Source of the DNA: Mycolicibacterium celeriflavum
GTDB lineage: Bacteria; Actinomycetota; Actinomycetes; Mycobacteriales; Mycobacteriaceae
Assembly: GCF_010731795.1 (NCBI RefSeq)
Contig: NZ_AP022591.1
Span: forward strand, 1,302,001 to 1,366,000
Direction: 5' to 3'
Length of the DNA: 64,000 nucleotides
Position numbers and translations under genes: made by a program. How positions within the stretch are numbered: position 1 is the first letter of the stretch; every line of letters begins with the position of its first letter. Positions 42,260 through 52,680 of the stretch are shown here, piece after piece. Under the pieces are notes generated by a model that saw only the letters and a program-made list of their open reading frames with translations, was not told the DNA's origin and searched no databases.

Positions 42260-43450
42260 TCAGCGGAACTGCTGCGCCAAGAACGGCGTGGAATCCGGCA
42301 GCGAAGCCAACACGGTGCCACTGTGGTCCTCATCGGGGTAGACCTTCAAGGTGACGTCTTGACCGTTGGCGGTGAGCCGGTCGTTGAACCGCAGCGTCAG
42401 GCTGGGCGGCACATCGCGATCGAGCAGACCGACGCCGAGAAATATCGGCCGGTCGTATCCGTCCGCAGGGATACCCATGAACGCATCGACGGCCTCGGTG
42501 GCGCCCGGAATCGACGCCAACGGCTCCGTGAAGAAGCCAGGCACCGTCATGTCGGCAACTGCCGCGGACAGTTCAGCGACACACAGGGTTTCGGCCTGAT
42601 CGGCCGCGGCGCGGCCGGCCGGGGTGAGGATGTGGTTCAGGTCGAGGTCGGGGCGAGCCTCCCGCAGGGCGGCCACGATGTAGGCGGTGTAGGCGTTGGC
42701 GACCGGACCGAGCTCCGGAGGGACCGCCATGTCGGGGCCCGCCTGCTTGACGATGCTCTCGACATCGGCTGGGGTTCCGGTGGCGACGACTCCGCGATAG
42801 TCGAGACCCGTACCGGCACTGAACTCCGTGGCCCATCGGGCGGTGGCGACGGCTGCTCCACCGCCTTGCGACTGACCCACCACAGCCCATTTGGGTGACA
42901 GCGGCAGATCCATCTGGTGTGCCGCGATCACTGAATCCACCACGCCTCGCGCTGTGGTGACGCTGTTGAGGTAGCTCATCAATCCCGGGGTGCCCAGCCC
43001 GGCGTAGTCGCTACCGACCACCGCGTAACCCTGGTTCAGCCAGTGCGTCAGGTACTCGTCGTCGCGTTCACTGCGCGGCTGCGCCGACGGCGTGCAGTTG
43101 TCACCCAGCCCGACGGTCCCGTGCGCCCAGGCGATGACGGGCCAACCTTCCTGGGGCGGAGGGCTTTTCGGAGTGAAGACGACTGCCGTGCTCACCGCGG
43201 GGCGGTCATGCTGGTCGATGGTAGCGTACAGGATGCGATAGGCCTCACCGGCGCCGGCCACCGTTAGGGCAGGGTCGAGCGGGACCGACTCGAGCAAACC
43301 GCCCGGCGCCGGGATCGGACCGTCGTAGGCGCGTGCGTCGAGACCCGACCACTGCGGCGCAGTTGCCGATGCCGTGCTGGCTGTGCCCACCAGTACGACC
43401 GCACACACCAGCGCGACCGTTAGAACACGAATCAGCCCAGCGAAATTCAT
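42260..43450 (-). CDS. Secreted lipase (LIP family)
   Basis: A 396-residue exported lipase/esterase. The signal peptide (NFAGLIRVLTVALVCAVVLV) is cleaved near ASA. The nucleophile elbow is VVGQSQGGGAAVATAR; HGTVGLGDNCTPSAQP and GYAVVGSDYAGLGTPG are typical of secretory lipases of the PF03583 group, and a C-terminal EDHSGTVLASLPD supplies the His. ATG 43450 places the signal at the N terminus; the frame extends further upstream without support. Confidence 0.88.
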   Translation of the reverse strand: MNFAGLIRVLTVALVCAVVLVGTASTASATAPQWSGLDARAYDGPIPAPGGLLESVPLDPALTVAGAGEAYRILYATIDQHDRPAVSTAVVFTPKSPPPQEGWPVIAWAHGTVGLGDNCTPSAQPRSERDDEYLTHWLNQGYAVVGSDYAGLGTPGLMSYLNSVTTARGVVDSVIAAHQMDLPLSPKWAVVGQSQGGGAAVATARWATEFSAGTGLDYRGVVATGTPADVESIVKQAGPDMAVPPELGPVANAYTAYIVAALREARPDLDLNHILTPAGRAAADQAETLCVAELSAAVADMTVPGFFTEPLASIPGATEAVDAFMGIPADGYDRPIFLGVGLLDRDVPPSLTLRFNDRLTANGQDVTLKVYPDEDHSGTVLASLPDSTPFLAQQFR

Positions 43451-43555
43451 GCCTAGAGCGTAGACACCGCCGAGCAGACGTGAAGTGCCCGTCAACGGCG
43501 GCGTGTCGAAGGCATTTTGCGTCTGCTGCGGCTGTCCACGGCTTAGCGTGACCCA

Positions 43556-44062
43556 ATGGCGGAGCAAGACGAGACCGAGAACGAAGAGGATCGGCAGCGC
43601 TTCGCCGACCGAGTGTTGAGCTTCGCCGAAGACGCCATCTACTGGGCGATCGCAGTGGTCCTGCTCGGCGGGTCGGCGGCACTGCTCGTCGCCCAGGTCA
43701 ACGTCTTGCTGCGGCTGGGTGATGCGCCCGCCAACACGATCATGCTCGACGTGCTCGACGGCCTGCTGCTGATCTTCATCTTCGTCGAACTGCTCTACGC
43801 GGTGCGGACATCGCTGCGCTCACACGAGATCGTCGCCGAACCGTTCCTGATCGTCGGCATCCTGGCGTGCATCAAGGAGATCGTGGTGCTGTCGGTGGAA
43901 GCGGCGAAACTGCTGTCCAATGGCCCCGAGTTCGCCCGCGCGATCGTCGCGGTCGGCGTCCTCGGCGGCTTGGTGCTGGTGTTGGCCGTCGCAATCTTCG
44001 TGCTGCGCGCGCAGCGTCGCGGGGTCTCCGACGAAGCCGCCGAGATGGCTGATGACAACTAG
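43556..44062 (+). CDS. PsiE-like membrane protein
   Basis: A 168-residue protein with four hydrophobic segments (about 26-50, 62-82, 95-117, 125-150). The pattern [20 protein letters not shown] resembles the PsiE family (phosphate-starvation-inducible protein E), whose function is unknown. The N terminus is acidic and hydrophilic. Its TAG overlaps the TAG of the convergent dxs gene (CTAG). Confidence 0.78.
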   Translation: MAEQDETENEEDRQRFADRVLSFAEDAIYWAIAVVLLGGSAALLVAQVNVLLRLGDAPANTIMLDVLDGLLLIFIFVELLYAVRTSLRSHEIVAEPFLIVGILACIKEIVVLSVEAAKLLSNGPEFARAIVAVGVLGGLVLVLAVAIFVLRAQRRGVSDEAAEMADDN

Positions 44063-45972
44063 TCGAGGCGCTCGCTGACTTCCGAATCGGTGACCGCGCT
44101 GCCCTGCGCGGCGACCCACCCGGTGATCTGGCGGGCCACGGTGCGATCGGTCAAGCCGACCTCGGCGAACACCTCGCTGCGGGACGCCTGCGCGAAGAAC
44201 TCCTGCGGAAGGCCCACGTCGCGGCACGGCACGTCGATCTCCGCGCGACGCAGCGCCGCCGAGACCGCCGATCCGACGCCGCCGTTGACGCCGTTGTCCT
44301 CGAGCGTCACGACGAGCTTGTGGTCGCGCGCGAGTCCGGCGATCGCCTCCGGCACCGGTAGCACCCAACGCGGGTCGACTACCGTCACGCCGATGCCCTG
44401 ATTACGCAGCAGCTCGGCGATCGCCAACGCCATTGACGCGAGCGGTCCCACCGCCACCAACAACACGTCGTCGGCGAGCCCGTCGGCGGGCGCGGCCAGG
44501 ACGTCGACACCGCCGCGTCGTTCGATGGCCGAAATGTCTTCGCCGACATCACCTTTCGGGAACCGAATCGCGGTCGGACCGTCGTTGACGTCGAGGGCCT
44601 CGCCGAGTTCCTCACGCAGTCGGGTGCCGTCACGCGGCGCCGCCACCCGCATACCGGGGACGATGCCCAGCATCGACAGGTCCCACATGCCGTTGTGGCT
44701 GGCGCCGTCGGGGCCGGTGATCCCGGAGCGGTCCAACACCATCGTCACGGGCAGCTTGTGCAGCGCCACGTCCATCATGACCTGGTCGAACGCCCGGTTC
44801 AGGAACGTCGAGTAGATCGCGACCACCGGATGCAGGCCGCCCATCGCCAGCCCCGCCGCCGACGTCATCGCGTGCTGCTCGGCGATGCCCACGTCGAAGA
44901 ACCGGTCCGGAAAGCGCTGGCGGAACGCGCTGAGCCCGGTCGGGCCGGGCATCGCCGCGGTGATCGCCACGACGTCGCGTCGCCTGGACGCATAGCCGAT
45001 CAGCGCCTCGGAGAACGTCGACGTCCAGCCGGGGCCGGGCACCGACGTCGCCAACCCGGTCTCGGGGTCGATGACGCCGCACGAGTGCATCTGGTCGGCT
45101 TCGTCGTTCTCCGCGGGCCCGTAGCCCATGCCCTTACGGGTGACGACGTGCACGATCACGGGCCTGCTGAAGCCCCGCGCCCGGCGCAGCGCGGTCTCCA
45201 CCGCGTGCTCGTCGTGGCCGTCGATCGGACCGACGTACTTCAGCCCGAGGTCGGTGAACATCACCTGCGGGGACAACGCGTCCTTGATGCCGGCCTTGAT
45301 GGAGTGCATGCCCTGGTAGCACACCTCGCCGATGACCGGGAGGCCGCGCACCGCCTTGCGGCCCTCTTCGAGCACCCGTTCGTAGCCCGGCTGCAGCCGC
45401 AGGCCGGCCAGGTGCTCGGCCAGGCCGCCGATCGTCGGCGCGTAGCTGCGGCCGTTGTCGTTGACGACGATCACGACCGGCCGTCGCGCGGCGGCGATGT
45501 TGTTCAGCGCCTCCCAGCACATACCGCCGGTCAAGGCGCCGTCGCCGACGACGGCGACCACGTGCCGGTTGCGGTGCCCGGACAACTCGAACGCCTTGGC
45601 CAGCCCGTCGGCGTAGGACAGCGCCGAACTGGCGTGGCTGGACTCCACCCAGTCGTGCTCGCTCTCCTCGCGCGACGGGTAGCCGGACAGGCCGCCCTTC
45701 TTGCGCAGCGAGTCGAACTCGTGGCTACGCCCGGTCAGCATCTTGTGCACGTACGACTGGTGTCCGGTGTCGAAGACGATCGGGTCGTGCGGCGAGTCGA
45801 ACACCCGGTGCAGCGCGAGCGTGAGCTCCACCACGCCGAGGTTCGGGCCGAGATGCCCGCCGGTCGCAGCGACCTTGTGGATCAGAAACTCGCGGATCTC
45901 ACGTGCCAAATCGCTGAGTTGCGATTGCGTCAGGTGCTGCAGATCGGCGGGACCGCGGATCTGTTCAAGCAT
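44059..45972 (-). CDS. dxs: 1-Deoxy-D-xylulose-5-phosphate synthase
   Basis: A 637-residue thiamine-diphosphate enzyme starting the MEP isoprenoid pathway from pyruvate and glyceraldehyde 3-phosphate. Motifs: [20 protein letters not shown] and [13 protein letters not shown] (N-terminal domain), [20 protein letters not shown] with the ThDP motif ending at [14 protein letters not shown]-like [20 protein letters not shown], and [20 protein letters not shown]. Complete and intact; the enzyme supplies decaprenyl-phosphate precursors used by AftC. Confidence 0.97.
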   Translation of the reverse strand: MLEQIRGPADLQHLTQSQLSDLAREIREFLIHKVAATGGHLGPNLGVVELTLALHRVFDSPHDPIVFDTGHQSYVHKMLTGRSHEFDSLRKKGGLSGYPSREESEHDWVESSHASSALSYADGLAKAFELSGHRNRHVVAVVGDGALTGGMCWEALNNIAAARRPVVIVVNDNGRSYAPTIGGLAEHLAGLRLQPGYERVLEEGRKAVRGLPVIGEVCYQGMHSIKAGIKDALSPQVMFTDLGLKYVGPIDGHDEHAVETALRRARGFSRPVIVHVVTRKGMGYGPAENDEADQMHSCGVIDPETGLATSVPGPGWTSTFSEALIGYASRRRDVVAITAAMPGPTGLSAFRQRFPDRFFDVGIAEQHAMTSAAGLAMGGLHPVVAIYSTFLNRAFDQVMMDVALHKLPVTMVLDRSGITGPDGASHNGMWDLSMLGIVPGMRVAAPRDGTRLREELGEALDVNDGPTAIRFPKGDVGEDISAIERRGGVDVLAAPADGLADDVLLVAVGPLASMALAIAELLRNQGIGVTVVDPRWVLPVPEAIAGLARDHKLVVTLEDNGVNGGVGSAVSAALRRAEIDVPCRDVGLPQEFFAQASRSEVFAEVGLTDRTVARQITGWVAAQGSAVTDSEVSERLD

Positions 45973-46001
45973 TCGTTCAGTTTACGCACGCCTTGTGGTG
46001 G

Positions 46002-47279
46002 TCAGTCGGGGCGCGCTTGGTAGATGTCGGGCACACCGTCGCGGTCGCTGTCGGCGGCTTCGATCGCTTCGATTCGGCGGTAGGCGGCGTTACGGCTCAA
46101 TAGCACCACGGACGCCAGCACACCTGCGAGAACGGAACCGACAAGCACGCCGATCTTGACGTCGTCGCCCGCGGTGGTGCCGTGGCCGAACGCCAATTCG
46201 CCGATCAATAACGAAACTGTGAAGCCGATGCCCGCGAGCAAGGCGACGCCCAAGACGTCACGCCAGGCGAGCTCGTCGTCGAGGCTGGCGTGGGTGAATT
46301 TGGCCAGCAGGAAGGCGGTCAGCCAAACCCCCGCCGGCTTGCCGATGACCAGACCGGCGATCACACCGTCGGTGATCGGGTGAAGGAGCGCATCGCCGAG
46401 CCCGGTCCAGCCGCCCACCGTCACACCGGCGGCGAAAAACGCGAACACCGGCACCGCGAACCCAGCTGACAGCGGCCGAAGCGTGTGCTCGAACAACTCC
46501 GCCGTCGGATGCCCAAACCTGCCGAGGACCGGAACCGTGAAGCCCAACACCACCCCGGCGACCGTCGCGTGCACCCCGCTCGCATGCACCAGCGCCCAGG
46601 CGGCGACGGCCAGCGGCAGCAGCAACCACCAGTGGTGAATGCCGCGTTGCACCGCGAGCCCGAACAGTCCGATCGGGATGAGCGCCAGCGCCAGCGGGCC
46701 GGGCGACAGATCCTCGGTGAAGAACACGGCGATGACGGTGATCGCAAGCAGATCGTCGACGACCGCGAGCGTGAGCAGAAACGTCCGCAGCGCCGTGGGC
46801 AAGTGCGTCGACAAGACGGCCAACACAGCCAATGCGAACGCGATGTCGGTGGCGATCGGGACCGCCCAGCCGTCGAGATTCTCCGGATGACCGGCATTGA
46901 TGGCGAGGTAGATGGCGGCCGGCACGATCATCCCGCCGACAGCCGCAGCGATCGGCAGCGCTGCGCGACGCGGATCGCGAAGGTCGCCGGCGACGAATTC
47001 GCGCTTGAGTTCCAGCCCGACGACGAAGAAGAAGATGGCAAGAAGCCCGTCGGCGGCCCACGCTGAGACGCTCAGATCCAGATGCAGTGACCCGGGCCCG
47101 ACGGTGAACTCCGAGACCGTGCGATAGGCCGCAGACCACGGCGAGTTGGCCCACACCAGCGCCGCGCCTGCGGAAACCAACAGCAGAATCCCGCCGACGG
47201 TTTCCTTGCGCAGAATCTCGGAAAACCGTTGCGACTCGGCCCATGAGCCACGGGCGAGTAGGCGCAAATTGGTTGGCAC
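46002..47279 (-). CDS. nhaA: Na+/H+ antiporter NhaA
   Basis: A 425-residue polytopic antiporter exchanging Na+ for protons. Visible are [20 protein letters not shown], the ion-binding Asp region [20 protein letters not shown] with [15 protein letters not shown] (two adjacent Asp), and [16 protein letters not shown]. Twelve or so membrane segments fill the protein. The start at 47279 gives [20 protein letters not shown]. Stand-alone gene, convergent with none and divergent from the CBS/ArsB pair. Confidence 0.95.
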   Translation of the reverse strand: MPTNLRLLARGSWAESQRFSEILRKETVGGILLLVSAGAALVWANSPWSAAYRTVSEFTVGPGSLHLDLSVSAWAADGLLAIFFFVVGLELKREFVAGDLRDPRRAALPIAAAVGGMIVPAAIYLAINAGHPENLDGWAVPIATDIAFALAVLAVLSTHLPTALRTFLLTLAVVDDLLAITVIAVFFTEDLSPGPLALALIPIGLFGLAVQRGIHHWWLLLPLAVAAWALVHASGVHATVAGVVLGFTVPVLGRFGHPTAELFEHTLRPLSAGFAVPVFAFFAAGVTVGGWTGLGDALLHPITDGVIAGLVIGKPAGVWLTAFLLAKFTHASLDDELAWRDVLGVALLAGIGFTVSLLIGELAFGHGTTAGDDVKIGVLVGSVLAGVLASVVLLSRNAAYRRIEAIEAADSDRDGVPDIYQARPD

Positions 47280-47715
47280 CGGCCCGATCCTAGTGAACGC
47301 ATCGACGCTTCCGGTTAATGGCTAGTGTGCGACGTCGATCAGAGGTAAGTTTGCCCTTGGAGCGCCGGGAAGTCGGGTCGGCAGTCACTAGCCCGACTCG
47401 TGAAAGGCCTCCGGTGCCCGCTTCTCCCTTGGTCCACGCAGATTCTGCGTCAAAGATCGCTGTTCGCGTTGACCGCCTGACGAAGTCGCCGTGTTCGCCA
47501 CTCGCGCTTCTTGGCTCGTATTGGTCGAACCGACCAGTGGTCTGGATCCATTGGTGGAGAGGGAGTCTCGCAACTGCGCACCGGACTGGGCGCAACCGTG
47601 GGCTTCGTCGTGATCGGCGCCGGCCTCATCGCGACTGGAATATTCGGCTATTAGCGCCGCGACCGGACCACCTGAAGGGAACAGATGATGTACGAGACGG
47701 TCGTAGGGTGCTGAT
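47280..47715. other. Intergenic region with one small candidate ORF
   Basis: About 435 bp between nhaA and the CBS gene with no confident gene. One frame from TTG 47511 to TAG 47654 encodes 47 residues ending in a Gly-rich hydrophobic helix, TVGFVVIGAGLIATGIFGY, that looks like a membrane segment, but no ribosome site precedes it. It may be the degraded end of a membrane-protein gene or a genuine microprotein. Confidence 0.35.
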
Positions 47716-48159
47716 ATGCATGCCGAAGACTTGGCTGAGGACTTTCCGGTGATAACCGTCGACTCGAACGCGCTGGACGCTGCCCGCGTACTCGCCGAAC
47801 ACCGACTGCCCGGAATACTTGTCACGGGCGAGTCCGGAAAGCCGTATGCGGTGCTGCCCGCCTCGCAAGTGGTGCGGTTCATTGTGCCGACGTATGTCCA
47901 GGACGACCCATCGCTGGCCGGCGTGATCAACGAGTCGTGGGCCGATCGTGCTGCGGAGAAGCTGGGCAACAAGAAAGTCCACGACGTCCTGCCGGAACAC
48001 CTCACCGATGTTCCCGCCGCCAACGCCGATGACACGATCATCGAAGTGGCCGCGCTCATGGCCCGGTTCCGAAGTCCGTTGATCGCCGTCATGAAGGATG
48101 AGAAGTTGCACGGTGTCATCACCGCGTCGCGGCTCCTGGACGCCGCGCTGAGGACTTAG
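47716..48159 (+). CDS. CBS-domain protein
   Basis: A 147-residue protein with two CBS motifs (about 5-60 and 90-145): [20 protein letters not shown] with [20 protein letters not shown], and [20 protein letters not shown] with [23 protein letters not shown] pairs bind adenine nucleotides. It precedes the transporter gene by only 5 bp, so it may regulate that transporter in response to energy or nucleotide state. Confidence 0.88.
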   Translation: MHAEDLAEDFPVITVDSNALDAARVLAEHRLPGILVTGESGKPYAVLPASQVVRFIVPTYVQDDPSLAGVINESWADRAAEKLGNKKVHDVLPEHLTDVPAANADDTIIEVAALMARFRSPLIAVMKDEKLHGVITASRLLDAALRT

Positions 48160-48164
48160 CACCC

Positions 48165-49454
48165 GTGGCTGCCGTAGCGATCACCGTCTTCGTGATCGCC
48201 TACATCCTGATAGCCAGCGACCGCATCAACAAGACGCTGGTGGCGTTGTGCGGCGGCGCGATCGTGCTGGCCCTCGGGATTGTAGAAGCCGACGACGCGT
48301 TCTACTCGCACGAGACCGGGATCGACTGGAACGTCATCTTCCTGCTGTTCGGGATGATGATCATCGTCGGCGTCCTGCGGCAGACCGGTGTCTTCGAGTA
48401 CATCGCGATCTGGGCCGCCAAGCGCGCCAACGGTTCTCCCCTTCGAATCATGATCCTGCTGGTGCTTGTCACCGCCTTCGCGTCGGCGCTTTTGGACAAC
48501 GTCACGACAGTCCTGCTCATCGCGCCCGTCACGCTGCTGGTGTGCGAACGGTTGGAGATCAACCCGATCCCGTTCCTGATCGCCGAAGTGCTCGCCTCGA
48601 ACATCGGCGGTGCCTCCACTCTTGTCGGTGATCCGCCGAACATCATCATCGCCAGCCGAGGGGGCTTGTCCTTCAACGACTTCCTCATCCATATGACCCC
48701 GATCGTGCTGATCGTGATGGCAGTTTTCGTCGCGTTGATACCCTTCATCTTCCGCGGAAGCTTCGACGTCGATCCCGAACGTGCGGCAGACGTGATGACA
48801 TTGAACGAACGCGAAGCCATTCAGAATCCTCGTCTGCTGATCAAATGCGCCATCGTGCTCGTAGCCGTGTTCGCCGCATTCATCGGCCATTCCGTGCTGC
48901 ACATCGAGCCCTCGGTCGTCGCGTTACTCGGCGCAGGCGTCTTGATTCTGATATCGCGACTCGAGCAGCGTGACTACCTCGCCAGCGTCGAGTGGGAGAC
49001 CTTGCTCTTCTTCGCCGGCCTTTTCGTGATGGTCGGCGCGCTGGTCAAGACGGGCGTCGTCGAGGAACTGGCACGCGCGGCGACCGAATTCACCGACGGC
49101 AACGGCTTGTTGACGACAATGCTGATCCTCGGCATCTCCGCACCAGTGTCCGGTGTCATCGACAACATTCCCTACACCGCAACCATGACACCGATTGTCA
49201 GCGAGTTGTCGGCGAGCATCACGGATCTCGCGCACCCGGATGTGTTGTGGTGGGCGCTGGCGCTGGGTGCCGACTTCGGCGGCAACCTGACCGCCGTCGG
49301 CGCGAGTGCCAATGTCGTGATGCTCGGCATCGCGCGCCGCGCCGACAACCCGATCTCGTTCTGGGAGTTCACCCGCAAAGGTGCTCTGATCACGGTGGTT
49401 TCGATTGTGCTTTCGGCGCTCTACCTGTGGTTGCGCTACTTCGTGCTCGCCTAG
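48165..49454 (+). CDS. ArsB/ion-transporter superfamily anion transporter
   Basis: A 429-residue membrane protein with about eleven helices, of the ArsB/NhaD/SLC13-like superfamily (Rv2684/Rv2685 type). Paired repeats include [20 protein letters not shown] with [20 protein letters not shown] in the first half and [20 protein letters not shown] with [20 protein letters not shown] in the second. These are the re-entrant substrate sites. No arsenic genes (arsR, arsC) are nearby, so arsenite is not the assured substrate. GTG start. Confidence 0.9.
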   Translation: MAAVAITVFVIAYILIASDRINKTLVALCGGAIVLALGIVEADDAFYSHETGIDWNVIFLLFGMMIIVGVLRQTGVFEYIAIWAAKRANGSPLRIMILLVLVTAFASALLDNVTTVLLIAPVTLLVCERLEINPIPFLIAEVLASNIGGASTLVGDPPNIIIASRGGLSFNDFLIHMTPIVLIVMAVFVALIPFIFRGSFDVDPERAADVMTLNEREAIQNPRLLIKCAIVLVAVFAAFIGHSVLHIEPSVVALLGAGVLILISRLEQRDYLASVEWETLLFFAGLFVMVGALVKTGVVEELARAATEFTDGNGLLTTMLILGISAPVSGVIDNIPYTATMTPIVSELSASITDLAHPDVLWWALALGADFGGNLTAVGASANVVMLGIARRADNPISFWEFTRKGALITVVSIVLSALYLWLRYFVLA

Positions 49455-49619
49455 CGCTGCGCGTACAGCGCTCGCTCGAGCTCCGAGATCCCGTCGTCAC
49501 GGCCGGCAGGCTTGAGATACCGGGACGCGTACTCCTCGGGCCCGACTTGTTCGACAGAGGCCGCGTTTCATCACGGCTTCTGCCCTGTAGTCGGAAATCG
49601 AATGCCGCGCAACCGTGCG

Positions 49620-50375
49620 CTACTTCGCCGGGCGCTGAGCCTTCGCCATGAAGCGCTGAAACAACACCCACGCGACGGCCACGTTGTACACGACGCCGCA
49701 AACGAGGTATGGCCACCAGAAGCCGTGATCACTGGCGACCCAGAACGCCTTGGCAGCCCAGTAGGGCGGCAACACTCCGAAGGCGAGGTTCCATGCCGAG
49801 TCGATGAACCACGGTAGGCAGGGCAGCCCGGCGACCAGCATACCGAGTGCGCGAATCATTGCGATGCCCTGAATCTTGTTGCTCGCCACCGCGACGATCA
49901 GCAGCAGCGTCACCACAGCCGACAACCCGGCCACCAGGCCGATCGGGATGAGGGCAGGAACCAGGCCGGGTTCCAAGATCCCGCTGAAGGACATGGTTGC
50001 GACCACATAGATGGTGGTCACCACCAAGACGGTGCCTGCGCGGTAGGCGAAGTAGGTGGCCAGCGGTACAGGCGTCACCCGCAGCGCCGCCATCGTGCCG
50101 CCGTCCAGTTCGTCCAACACCAACATCGCCGCCAACCCCCCGACGATGATGATGCTCGTCAACAACAGGAACGCGGTGAGCACCAACGGGTAGTACGGCA
50201 CCAGGTCGAAACCGTAACGCTGCGAGAGCATCTCGGTGAACATCGGTGTCAGAAACGCCACCCCGGCGATCCAGATGGCGGGCGCCAGGACGATCATGAC
50301 CAGCAGCGGTTCACGATAGGTGCCGCGAATATCGTTGCGGCCGAACGCAGCCAGTGCATTCACCGATGCGCTCAT
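49620..50375 (-). CDS. ABC transporter permease (second subunit)
   Basis: A 251-residue ABC-2 type permease with six membrane segments, beginning MSASVNALAAFGRNDIRGTY. It includes LDELDGGTMAALRVTPVPLA, a typical cytoplasmic loop of ABC-2 permeases. The ATG shares one base with the TGA of the first permease gene (TGATG). By position it equals the M. tuberculosis Rv2686c-Rv2688c exporter, reported to export fluoroquinolones. Confidence 0.88.
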   Translation of the reverse strand: MSASVNALAAFGRNDIRGTYREPLLVMIVLAPAIWIAGVAFLTPMFTEMLSQRYGFDLVPYYPLVLTAFLLLTSIIIVGGLAAMLVLDELDGGTMAALRVTPVPLATYFAYRAGTVLVVTTIYVVATMSFSGILEPGLVPALIPIGLVAGLSAVVTLLLIVAVASNKIQGIAMIRALGMLVAGLPCLPWFIDSAWNLAFGVLPPYWAAKAFWVASDHGFWWPYLVCGVVYNVAVAWVLFQRFMAKAQRPAK

Positions 50376-51115
50376 CACAGCGCACCCGACCTCTCGATGA
50401 CGTACCGGTCGAACGCCGCCTTCGCCGCCCAGCACAGCCCGGCAACGCAAGCCAGGGGATACAGCACCGCGTAGAGGACTTGCCACGGCGCGAGCGTCAC
50501 CTGACCGAACGCCGATCCGAGCAGCAGCAGCGGGCCCTGTGAAGGGATGAGGTACATCACGGGGTTCGGCCACACACCGGCGTAGTGGAGAATCGGCAGG
50601 CTCAACACCGCGAGCGGGATGGTCGCGGCGAGGAACCAGTCGGTCACCGATGCGAACGGCAGTGAGCTGATGAAACTCACCAGCAGCATCACCAGCGTGC
50701 CCAGCACAACACCGACGACCACCCGAACAAGGTCATAGCCGAAACCACTGGAGATCGTCGCGACGGCAACCGCCACAACGAGTGAAACGAACACCAGCAC
50801 TACGAGTTTCGCAGCCAGGTACTCCCAGAACCGTAGTGGGGTGGAGACGATGGCGCCGATCGTGCGCTCCTGCTTCTCGAAGAACACGATGCCGCCGATG
50901 AAGAAGAACCCGATAATCGAGATGTCGCCGAAGAGAACATAGGGCTCGGCGACCGGGCGCAGACTGTGCGGCATCGGCAGCAACACCGCAAGCCACATCA
51001 AACCGGAGAACACGCCCGCGTGCAGGAACTTCTGCCTGTACTGCAGCGTCGCCTCGAGCCGCAGCGCACTGGTCCACCTGGTCCAATGTCGCCGGAATTC
51101 CGGCTCCGGCGTCAT
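50375..51115 (-). CDS. ABC transporter permease (first subunit)
   Basis: A 246-residue ABC-2 type permease with six helices, including ISIIGFFFIGGIVFFEKQER and a long cytoplasmic loop with GAIVSTPLRFWEYLAAKLVV. Coupled to the ATPase gene by a four-base ATGA overlap and to the second permease by TGATG, so the three proteins are made together as one heteromeric exporter. Confidence 0.88.
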   Translation of the reverse strand: MTPEPEFRRHWTRWTSALRLEATLQYRQKFLHAGVFSGLMWLAVLLPMPHSLRPVAEPYVLFGDISIIGFFFIGGIVFFEKQERTIGAIVSTPLRFWEYLAAKLVVLVFVSLVVAVAVATISSGFGYDLVRVVVGVVLGTLVMLLVSFISSLPFASVTDWFLAATIPLAVLSLPILHYAGVWPNPVMYLIPSQGPLLLLGSAFGQVTLAPWQVLYAVLYPLACVAGLCWAAKAAFDRYVIERSGAL

Positions 51116-52017
51116 GTCAGCCGCCTTCCCGTGGTCTCGACGAAAACGTCGTCGAGCGTTGCCTCCCGACTGTGAATGGTTTCAACGTGTTGGTTGCGTA
51201 GCACGGCGTGAAAGCCCGGGTCGTCTGCGAGCCCGTCCATACTGAACTCGGACACATCGAGGTGTCCGGTTTCGCTGCGGTACTCCACGCGTACGCGCCG
51301 CTGGCTGCGGGCGATCTTGAGCTCGGCGGGGGTATCGAGCGCGACGATCCGGCCGTCGACGACGAAAGCGACTCTGTCGCACAGCTCGTCGGCGGTGGCC
51401 ATGTCGTGAGTGGTCAAGAATATCGTTCGGCCACGCGCCTTCAACCCCAGGATGATGTCTTTGACCTTGCGCGCGTTGACCGGGTCCAGACCCGAGGTGG
51501 GCTCGTCGAGGAACAGTAGCTCCGGGTTGTTGATCAGCGAGCGGACGAATGTCAGCCGCATTTGCATTCCTTTGGAGTACTTGCCGACCCGCGTGTGCGC
51601 GGCGTCGGCCAGGCCGACGGCCTCCAGCAGTGCCATCGGATCCGCTGTTTCGCCGCCGTAGAGCGACGCAAAGAACTGCAGATTCTCCAGCCCGGTGAGC
51701 TTTTGGTAGTGATTCGGTAGCTCGAACGAGACGCCGATGCGCTCGTAGTAGTCGGGTCCCCAGGCCCGCGGATCCTTGCCCCAGACCGTGGCCTGTCCAC
51801 CGTGACCCCGCAGCAGCCCGATCAGCAGTTTCTGGGTCGTCGACTTTCCCGCACCGCTGGGCCCGAGAAAGCCGAAGATCTCGCCCCGGCCTACGGCGAA
51901 GTCCATGCCGCGTATCGCCGGCTCGGCGGCCTCGGGATAGGTGAACGTCAGTCCACGGACACTGATCACGCCGGTTTTCACACCGGAGGGTGCGTTGGCC
52001 GATTCGACGATCTCCAT
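51112..52017 (-). CDS. ABC transporter ATP-binding protein
   Basis: A 301-residue ATPase subunit. Walker A is GFLGPSGAGKSTTQKLLIGL; the signature is the variant YSKGMQMRLTFVRSLINNPE; Walker B is LLFLDEPTSGLDPVNARKVK; the switch His is in IFLTTHDMATADELCDRVAF. A C-terminal 70-residue domain is typical of drug-exporting DrrA-like subunits. First gene of the exporter operon, divergent from the MarR-type regulator. Confidence 0.92.
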   Translation of the reverse strand: MEIVESANAPSGVKTGVISVRGLTFTYPEAAEPAIRGMDFAVGRGEIFGFLGPSGAGKSTTQKLLIGLLRGHGGQATVWGKDPRAWGPDYYERIGVSFELPNHYQKLTGLENLQFFASLYGGETADPMALLEAVGLADAAHTRVGKYSKGMQMRLTFVRSLINNPELLFLDEPTSGLDPVNARKVKDIILGLKARGRTIFLTTHDMATADELCDRVAFVVDGRIVALDTPAELKIARSQRRVRVEYRSETGHLDVSEFSMDGLADDPGFHAVLRNQHVETIHSREATLDDVFVETTGRRLT

Positions 52018-52097
52018 CGCTGGTCTGATCCCTTCTGCGGACGAGTCAACAAAGATTCCGACCAGACTTCCCGGAGCGCCGCCCGCTACTATACTGA

Positions 52098-52119
52098 ACT
52101 TTCAGAAATTTTTGAAGAT
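52098..52119. promoter_or_regulatory. AT-rich imperfect palindrome between exporter and regulator
   Basis: ACTTTCAGAAA-TTTTTGAAGAT is a 22-bp inverted repeat with 8 of 11 pairs matching. It is centred in an unusually AT-rich stretch of the 135-bp divergent promoter between the ABC exporter operon and the MarR-type gene. Position fits an operator for that regulator; the call is tentative. Confidence 0.4.
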
Positions 52120-52152
52120 AGTTGTGGGCTCGAATCTTTGAGGGGAGGTGCG

Positions 52153-52680
52153 GTGTCGCGAGCGCGGGACCAACAGGAGGCCGCCGAACGCCTCGCCCTG
52201 GTGCTGACCAGCCACGGTCTGCAACGGATGACGGCTCGCGTTCTGGCCACGCTGCTGTGCACCGAGCAACGGGCGATGACCGCAAGTGAGCTGGCGGATC
52301 GCTTGCAGGCGAGCTCCGGCGCGATTTCGGGCGCGGTCAAGATGCTCACGTCCGTCGGACTGGTCGAGCGCGTGCCCGTGCCGGCGAGCCGGCGCGACCA
52401 CTACCGGCTGCGCGATGACGCGTGGGCCACTTTGTATACCGCACAGAATGACGTGATCGGCGCGATGCAGGCGGCGGCAGATGACGCAATCGCTGTCACC
52501 GGTCGCGACAGCACTGCCGGGCAGCGGCTGACGCAGATGCGCGACTTCTACGCCTTCCTGATGGAGGAACTTCCGGCGCTGTTGGACCGGTGGCGTCAGA
52601 TCGACACCCGCCGCTCGCGGTCGGAGCCTGGCCACACGTACTCCAGATCGTCGGGCACGTCGGGGAAGAACCGGCGGTAG
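52153..52680 (+). CDS. GbsR/MarR-type transcriptional regulator
   Basis: A 175-residue regulator with winged HTH (about 35-90): MTASELADRLQASSGAISGA, then SVGLVERVPVPASRRDHYRL for the wing. A helical dimerisation tail follows. GTG 52153 sits behind GAGGGGAGG. The divergent position beside the ABC exporter implies it represses that operon and itself, with the exported compound as possible ligand. Its last 28 codons overlap the convergent glycosylase gene. Confidence 0.87.
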   Translation: MSRARDQQEAAERLALVLTSHGLQRMTARVLATLLCTEQRAMTASELADRLQASSGAISGAVKMLTSVGLVERVPVPASRRDHYRLRDDAWATLYTAQNDVIGAMQAAADDAIAVTGRDSTAGQRLTQMRDFYAFLMEELPALLDRWRQIDTRRSRSEPGHTYSRSSGTSGKNRR

